The notes beneath the pieces are model-generated. The model made no database searches, was not told the DNA's origin, and saw only the letters and a list, made by a program, of their open reading frames with translations. Made by a program: the position numbers and the translations under genes. This document shows positions 58,159 through 64,000 of a stretch of DNA of 64,000 bases, one piece after another; within the stretch, counting starts at the first letter, position 1; the number at the start of each line of letters is the position of its first letter. Source of the stretch: Anastatus disparis. Its lineage: Eukaryota; Arthropoda; Insecta; Hymenoptera; Eupelmidae. The stretch lies in contig JAFFSR010000351.1 in assembly GCA_017163975.1 (NCBI GenBank), positions 1 to 64,000 on the forward strand, given 5' to 3'.

Positions 58159-59219
58159 TGTTACTCTTAATTATAGTTTCCTTAATCTTTTCACTCAAAT
58201 TGATATAATTTCACAAAATATAGATAATAATATAATTAATGATTAATTAGTGTTTTACGATGGAAAAACTTTGAATTGAAGGACTACTTCTGCAGGTCCA
58301 AGTGTTGAAAAATATATGTCTCAATATCTAGACTAATCCTACTTTTGACAGGTCTTAGAAAAAAATAACATTAATTCTCAAAATGCTAAAATTTAAAAAT
58401 TATGATTGAAGCTACTTAATGGATTTGATTCCAATTTAATATGCCAGTTAAGTTAAATTATTTAAATAAATTTTGAAGTTTTCAAAAGCTTTTCATAGAA
58501 TTGCTTTAATTATATACGGATATTTAAAAAGGTGAATAATCTATTTTCTGGATAATTTTCTTGTAAATAAAAATTTTGCACAATATTTTTATTGAATCAA
58601 GTAAAATTTCACTTATATGTTTATCTAAAATGCTTATTTTATAAATTTTTCAATGATTTAAAAATGATAAGCCTGTATTAACAAATTGTTTTGGGCATCA
58701 AAATTTATAATATACATTTATCTTATTTATTCTTATTTATTTCACTAAAATAATACATACAGTGATAAAATTATAAGAGAGTTTATGCAAGCATTTTCAA
58801 CATTTAATTTCAAAATAAAGTAATTGTAAAAACACTGAATTTTACTTTTTTTTCCTTTTTTGAGATATTTGAACGCTTTTATTCTAATTTATTTACGAGA
58901 TATTTATTCAAATTTTTTCGGTTTTGTTTAAGATTTTTTTTATTTTTAATTGTTAAACTTACGACAGAATATGATACAGAATATAATGATATTCGCAAGT
59001 TCAAGTTCCGTTAGGTGGCGGTTCGGTAGCAACTCAAAGTTATACTTTGATCACATCACATGATATATTGCGGCAAGTTGAAAATTGTATAAAAATGAAA
59101 TTTGTAAGTACCTTTTCCGTCATCATTTAATCTTTTAATCATCGTATTATTTTTTACGATCAATATTTTAAATTTTCTTTTTACAATGTGTCGTTACGAG
59201 CTATTTGTTTTTATTTTTG
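58159..59219. other. Gene-free AT-rich stretch
   Basis: No frame, repeat or motif that I can support. Confidence 0.45.
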
Positions 59220-59393
59220 TTATAACCAACGAAGATAGACGCTACTAAAATGCCATGTATTTCTATATCTATATATACCAATGTTTTCATATATATAGAT
59301 ATACACGTAATGTTAAAGTGTCCTCCAAAAGCTGGGCCCCCAAAGTTAACCCAGAAGTACGCTTCTATAAGCGTCTATCTTCGTTGTTATAAC
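59220..59393. mobile_element. 174-bp MITE, GTTATAACCAACGAAG ends
   Basis: gttataaccaacgaagatag followed by acgct is mirrored by agcgtctatcttcgttgtta followed by taac. The interior has gctgggcccccaaagttaac. No coding capacity. Confidence 0.8.
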
Positions 59394-59463
59394 TTTGAGC
59401 AGTTAGTAATTTCACCGATAGGTGGGACACATTTACTTGAACTTGCGAATTTCAATCAATTCT

Positions 59464-59955
59464 GGGTGTGTTCCGAAATTGCTGTCAGTACTGGCCAGTA
59501 ACACAAGTGGCAACCGCGCAATAAATTTTAGCGGTTTATTTAAATCAACGAATTTAATTAAAATATTTAATTCATAAAATTTAATTGCATAATCATATAT
59601 TATGATTGATTATACTATTTATTATATTTTATTATATTATATTTTCACAAATTTTCTTTAATTCGATCATCAACCCAGTAATCAACCGATTTTTATTTGC
59701 ATATGCTCTACTGATGTAACTCAATAGCTAACAGTTCGCTATAAATTAAACTCTAAAATAATAATGAAAATATAATAAAGTAAAATAATAGTAATTAATA
59801 ATCTAACGAAGCAATATTTTTTTAATAATTTTACTATAATAATATAATAAAATTTTATGAATTGAATTTGTTGATTCAAATAAACCGCTAAAATTTATTG
59901 CGCGGTTGCCACTTGTGTTACTGGCCAGTACTGTCAGCAATTTCGGAACACACCC
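59464..59955. mobile_element. 492-bp MITE, GGGTGTGTTCCG ends
   Basis: GGGTGTGTTCCGAAATTGCT and its inverse, with a perfectly repeated stem gtactggccagtaacacaag through tttagcggtttattt, are flanked by TCT (59461-59463 and 59956-59958). A 3-bp duplication and GGG ends fit PIF/Harbinger-type elements. The frames at 59250-59501 and 59803-60048 cross it and are not genes. Confidence 0.85.
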
Positions 59956-60539
59956 TCTGAACGTTTGACTTTCTTCCGCACGTTTGCCGCGACACTTTTC
60001 TATTGTAGAATTTACGTATTTAAAAACAGTACAACGTGTAATGTGCACTATTAATATTTAAAAGTATACTTTTTTAAATTTCATATTTATTTCTTGCAAA
60101 CATCAAATTTTTTAAATCATTTTATAATGATATGTTTATTTAATGGGAAAAAATTTGAATCTCGGTAAGATAACTCAAAAATATAAGTTTTAGACAACAT
60201 AACCAAAAAAAATTTTGTTTACAATTAAAGCCGTTGCTAAATGCACATCAAAGAAAAAAATTATTAGTATTATTTCGTTGTAAAAATAAGTAAAATCTAA
60301 TTAATTTCTTCATAAAAAATTGTTTTACGAATAAATGATCTAATTGAATTCATTAAAAAATATATGTAAATATGTAGACAGAATATAATCTGAAAAAATT
60401 ATCTTAAAAATCTGCAAACGACTTTTTTTATAAAATCTAGAAGTGGATAGAGAGAAAAATATTGAAATATCAGGGGTGAGGAAAAGTCTTAATTATTTTT
60501 ATAAGTTACATAAAAATCAAGGGTGAGAAAATTTTAACA

Positions 60540-61129
60540 ATGAAGTATAAAAAAAGGTTATGTTTTGTTGTACATATAGTAGTGCCCTATTAATTATTAA
60601 AACATTTTTTTTTATTAATATAAATATTTTTTTTTCTTTTTTAGAGTTAGTTCTGTATTAAGTAAAAATGTCAAAGCTCATGGAAAACAGTTCATGTTTG
60701 ATAATAATGCTGAAACATGTTGGAATTCAGATTCTGTAATAATTTTTTTGATTATTAAAATATCTTTGTGATAAGAGCTTTGTTTTGTTGCATAATTTTA
60801 GTAATTTTATTTTCTAATAATATTATGATTAATATATTTTATAGGGGAATCTACAATGGATTCTAATATCCTTCCAGCAAGAAGTGGATTTGTCTTGCAT
60901 AGAAATTCAATTTCAAGGAGGTTTTGCTGGACAGAAATGTAATATAGAAGCTGGATCAGATTCTAAAGCTTTAAAATATATTCAAGAAATTTTTCCCGAA
61001 GACACAAATTCTGCACAACACTTTAAATTAAATCAGACAATAAAAGCTAAAGTATTTAAAATAAATTTTGAAAGTAGTACAGATTTCTTTGGAAGAATTA
61101 TTATTTATAAATTATCATTTTACTCTTAA
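60540..61129 (+). CDS. NR2C2AP: NR2C2AP orthologue (discoidin-like small protein)
   Basis: Exon 2 (60645-60735) encodes VSSVLSKNVKAHGKQFMFD and ETCWNSDS. Exon 3 (60845-61129) encodes LQWILISFQQEVDLSCIEIQ, FQGGFAGQ, FPEDTNS and STDFFGRIIIYKLSFYS, then TAA. These match the nuclear receptor 2C2-associated protein family over its whole length: NxxxxGKxxxFD, ETCWNSD, QIQFQGGF, ATDFFGRVVIY-type signatures of its F5/8C-like fold. Intron 2 is GT-AG in phase 0. Exon 2 needs two bases from upstream; ATGAAGTATAAAAAAAG at 60540-60556 before a GT fits this phase and would give MKYKK-R, about 130 residues in all (about 140 in vertebrates). The start exon is the uncertain part. The human protein binds the orphan receptor TR4; the insect role is unknown. 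Confidence 0.88.
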
Positions 61130-61321
61130 TATTTATTTTTTTAATAATTATTAAAATATTTTTTTATAACAAGAATTTTTTTGTATCCCAGGCGGAAATC
61201 ACATTCTGAAATAAAAAATGATAAAAAATAATAACTGATATTAACAATTTAAAATGTCTAGATTTTGGACTGTAATAAAAGTTTGAAATAGTTATTATTT
61301 TTTATTTTGTGTTTTAATTTC

Positions 61322-61558
61322 TTATTATTTTTTATTATTTTTTATTAGCTTTTTCAATTTGGAAATCATACGCATAAACCAAACCTAAAATAAAAGTTAT
61401 TATTGGTTATTATTTTTTATTACTTTCTTATGAAACAATAGTTATTATTAGTTTTTATTTTTTATTATTTTTTATTAGCTTTTTCAATTTGAAAACCATA
61501 CGCTAAACCAAACCTAGAATAAAAGTTATTATTTTTATTATTTATTATTTTTTATCAG
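61322..61558. repeat. Tandem repeat of about 120 bp
   Basis: ttattattttttattagctt with tttcaatttg, cataaaccaaacct and aaataaaagttattatt occurs twice head to tail, followed by a partial third copy. Confidence 0.7.
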
Positions 61559-61559
61559 C

Positions 61560-62441
61560 TTCTGATTGGCTCATTTGGATTTTATTCGGTGCTTTACCAA
61601 GCCTAAAAGGGCTTCTACCTAGAAAATATCTAAATCATCTGGCAATGTTTATCTCAGCTTTAAATACTCTTCTACAAGATAGCATATCACCACATGAACT
61701 AAAGATTTCAAAAATTTTATTAATAGAATTTGTTTTTTATTTTGGTATATTTTTCGGAGATAAGTATATGTACTACAATGTACATTTACTGTTACATTTA
61801 ACTGATACTGTCGAGAATTGGGGACCACTATGGGCAATCAATACTTTTCCCTTCGAAAGCCATAATAAAAATTTACTTGAAATGAAGAAAAGTAATTACC
61901 ACATCGCTAAAGAAATAGTTATTAGACTATTAACTTATCAACAAATTCCACAATTAGAAACGGAAAGCTTTATTTCTCAAGAAACGAAAGATTTTGTTGA
62001 TCAACTGAACAGTAAAAGATTAAAGAAAGTAGTAAAAATAGGTGATTGTACACTAGTAGGATGTGCAAAACGTCACATTCTAACCAAAAAAGAAATTTCG
62101 TGCCTTCGTTTCTTTATAAATATTAATAAAATTACTGAATGTAAAAAATACAATAAAATTATATATCAAAGTTGTAGATACACATCTTGTTATTATTCAA
62201 AGGGAAAAAAACTAATGATTCTATTTTTCAAACGAAAGATAGTAGATTCGGAATCATTAGTTCTATATATTTGATTAAATACGACGATAACTGTGATGTT
62301 TATATTTTCTTTAAATTATTAAAACTTGTACCGGTTTCATTTGTTAATGACACTGATGTGAAAGAAGTCATAAATTTAAAAAAATGTTCACTCTTTCATG
62401 GCGAAATTCAATGTCTACCATGCTACACCGGCCTTGTATAA
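61560..62441 (+). pseudogene. DUF4218/CACTA-type transposase-like sequence
   Basis: Coding begins after a tatcag acceptor-like site with SDWLIWILFGALPSLKGLLP, RKYLNHLAMF, then MYYNVHLLLHLTDTVENWGP, LWAINTFPFESHNKNLLEMK and FVDQLNSKRL. The LHLLLHL...NWGPLW...FPFE signature is that of the DUF4218 region found C-terminal to En/Spm (CACTA) transposases and in their insect relatives. A one-base shift in the A-run at about 62205 moves the frame; after it KTNDSIFQTKDSRFGIISSI continues to a stop at 62441. The N-terminal catalytic part is missing. It is either a decayed transposase or an old domesticated copy. Confidence 0.75.
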
Positions 62442-62627
62442 TAACAAAATGTAATGATGATTATTATTTAAGCTCAATTTTTAAAGGTGCTCTTGGTCGC
62501 TGCATTAATTAAGATTTGATAAGTAAATCGTATTATATGTTAGCGTTGACATTGTAAATACAAAATAAAACTTCTTTTATAATTGTAAAATAAGACTTAT
62601 ATTTTTATATAAAAGTTTTTATGTAAA

Positions 62628-63000
62628 CCCTACTAAAAAATCTCAGGTGAGAAATCACCTGATTTCTCAGGTGATTTATCATGCCAAAATCTCATGTGAC
62701 GATTTTTTTGGTTTTTACACGTTTCAAAGCATACTTAGTCAATTGTGAACTATTTTTGAAAATTTTTGAAAAATTGAACTTAGAAAATTTTTTGTAAAAT
62801 GAGTCATAATTTTTTCTAAGACCAAATTTTAAAAAAAATTTTCTAAGTTCCAATTTTTTTAAAAATTTTCAAAAATAGTTCGCAATTGACTAAGTATGCT
62901 TTGAAACGTGTAAAAACAAAAAAAATCGTCACATGAGATTTTGGCATGATAAATCACCTGAGAAATCAGGTGATTTCTCACCTGAGATTTTTTAGTAGGG
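62628..63000. mobile_element. CAGGTGA-array palindromic element, copy 2
   Basis: CCCTACTAAAAAATCTCAGG and the inverse ending TTTTTTAGTAGGG; target duplication AA (62626-62627 and 63001-63002). More than 95% identical to the 49885-50256 copy over its full length. It lies 187 bp downstream of the CACTA-type transposase remnant. The minus-strand frame at 62859-63134 is spurious. Confidence 0.93.
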
Positions 63001-63002
63001 AA

Positions 63003-63612
63003 AATTAAAATAAAAATAGTAATATTTTTGAAAAATCCCTGGATACACATAACATTTAATATACCATTGGAAAGCTTGTTAAATAAAGTTTTTATATTTA
63101 GTTTTTCAGAGCGGTAGTAAATCTTTAGATGCAAATGTTCGATTATAACTGTAGGAAAATCGAATATCTACCATATGAGCAATGTTGCAGTGAACGCAGC
63201 ATTTTCAAAAGACTTTTTCTTGAAATTTTCCCTGGAAACCAGGTCTGATATTTTGCGTAGAGATTCATTTTAACTTAAAGAACAACCTCCTACATTTTGG
63301 TTTCATTTGCAAATTTTTCATTTTTGGCATAAAATTATTAATATAAACATCGCCAACTTCCGCTTACAAAAATTATCGTTCCTTTTGTATGAAGATGTCA
63401 GGAGTGCGAAGTATCGCTTTATATTTATTTGTTATTGTATATTTCAAATTAGAACATGATAACAATTCTATGACTTCTGAATTATCTTTTTAAAAATTGT
63501 ACTATAAAATAGTGTAATGCCTTAGTAGCAATATCAAATAGTATGTACAGGAGGAGATTGGGATCTGGAAAATAAGTCAGAACTATATAAGGGTGAAATC
63601 AGATGGAGCGGA
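63003..63612. other. Gene-free stretch
   Basis: No gene or repeat recognised. Confidence 0.4.
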
Positions 63613-64000
63613 TAATATGCGACGGAACGTCAAAGAACATTCATTCCGTCGCATTGTTTTCCGATAAATTTTTTCCCTATATTCACATGGAGCGGAATTC
63701 AACTGAAAAACTGTTAAAATAGCCTACAAATATGTCCGCGAATTTTAAATTGACAACAAAAATGTTAAAAAAGTTGGAAATAATCACTCAATGTTATTCT
63801 AATGAGATCCTTTTCTTGTAAAAATAAAATATATTTTGTTATTATAAGCAAATATTTTGATTAACAACATAATTTTTCAATAATAACATTGCTAATCAAC
63901 GTCATAGAACTTCTACTCCGTTCCATGTGAATATAGGGAAAAAATTTGACGGAAAACAATGCGACGGAATGAATGTTCTGTGACGTTCCGTCACATATTT
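63613..64000. mobile_element. GC-armed palindrome, cut by the window edge
   Basis: aatatgcgacggaacgtc, attccgtcgcattgttttcc and ccctatattcacatggagcg on the left are inverted at 63905-64000. The visible arms are about 110 bp. The true ends and target duplication cannot be fully seen. Confidence 0.8.

Noticed and set aside
62859..63134. 91-aa minus-strand protein
   Set aside because: Most of it is the arm and end of the CAGGTGA palindrome; no motif.

Overview
This is a eukaryotic, almost certainly arthropod (probably insect) nuclear window. It is strongly AT-rich, and its genes have short introns (about 74-310 bp) in which every confidently placed boundary follows GT-AG. It carries insect-type CsRn1/Kabuki-like Ty3/Gypsy, I-group and R1-like non-LTR elements, tRNA-derived SINEs and a very large load of palindromic (foldback/MITE-like) DNA elements. 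I see no operon, ribosome-binding-site or CRISPR logic. The order is not determinable from sequence alone; a hymenopteran is plausible.

Layout. 1-6163: satellite array of 40 units of about 155 bp, followed by one decayed unit. 6301-12660: simple repeats, small MITEs and gene-free AT-rich DNA. 12666-13204: ACGTG-array palindrome. 13912-19981: one non-LTR retrotransposon (minus strand) with a 13-bp target-site duplication, itself hit by a TTAA-flanked MITE and by a motif-array palindrome. 20261-23833: nested palindromic elements and a SINE. 24645-35690: decayed Gypsy element (minus strand, 3' LTR present) split by a 4.85-kb foldback transposon and by a 1.38-kb motif-array palindrome. 36440-37070: fragment of a second Gypsy integrase. 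38250-52640: dense nest of non-LTR fragments, SINEs and palindromes. 52865-61129: the only host-gene block, with a small unidentified ORF, a NEMO/optineurin-family (kenny-like) gene and an NR2C2AP orthologue. 61560-62441: decayed DUF4218/CACTA-type transposase-like sequence. 62628-64000: two more palindromes.

The most striking feature is a set of long palindromes that share termini (CCCTACTRAAAAA and close variants) and 2-bp target duplications (CT, AT, AA, GA, AA, TG). Each family fills its arms with its own short self-complementary motif (ACGTG, ATGAGATCTCAT, ATCCACGTGGAT, CAGGTGA, TATAGCTATA). Two families with different arm motifs share the same central core. Removing one of them with one CT copy restores a perfect CCHC zinc knuckle in the interrupted retrotransposon, which fixes its boundaries. 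I propose one modular non-autonomous transposon group, possibly CACTA-like.

The host genes are not a pathway. The NEMO/optineurin protein (LIR-like SFVVL, NEMO N-terminal coiled coil, UBAN-like segment, C-terminal CCHC finger) should act in NF-kB (Imd-type) signalling and/or selective autophagy. NR2C2AP is a small discoidin-like protein of uncertain role.
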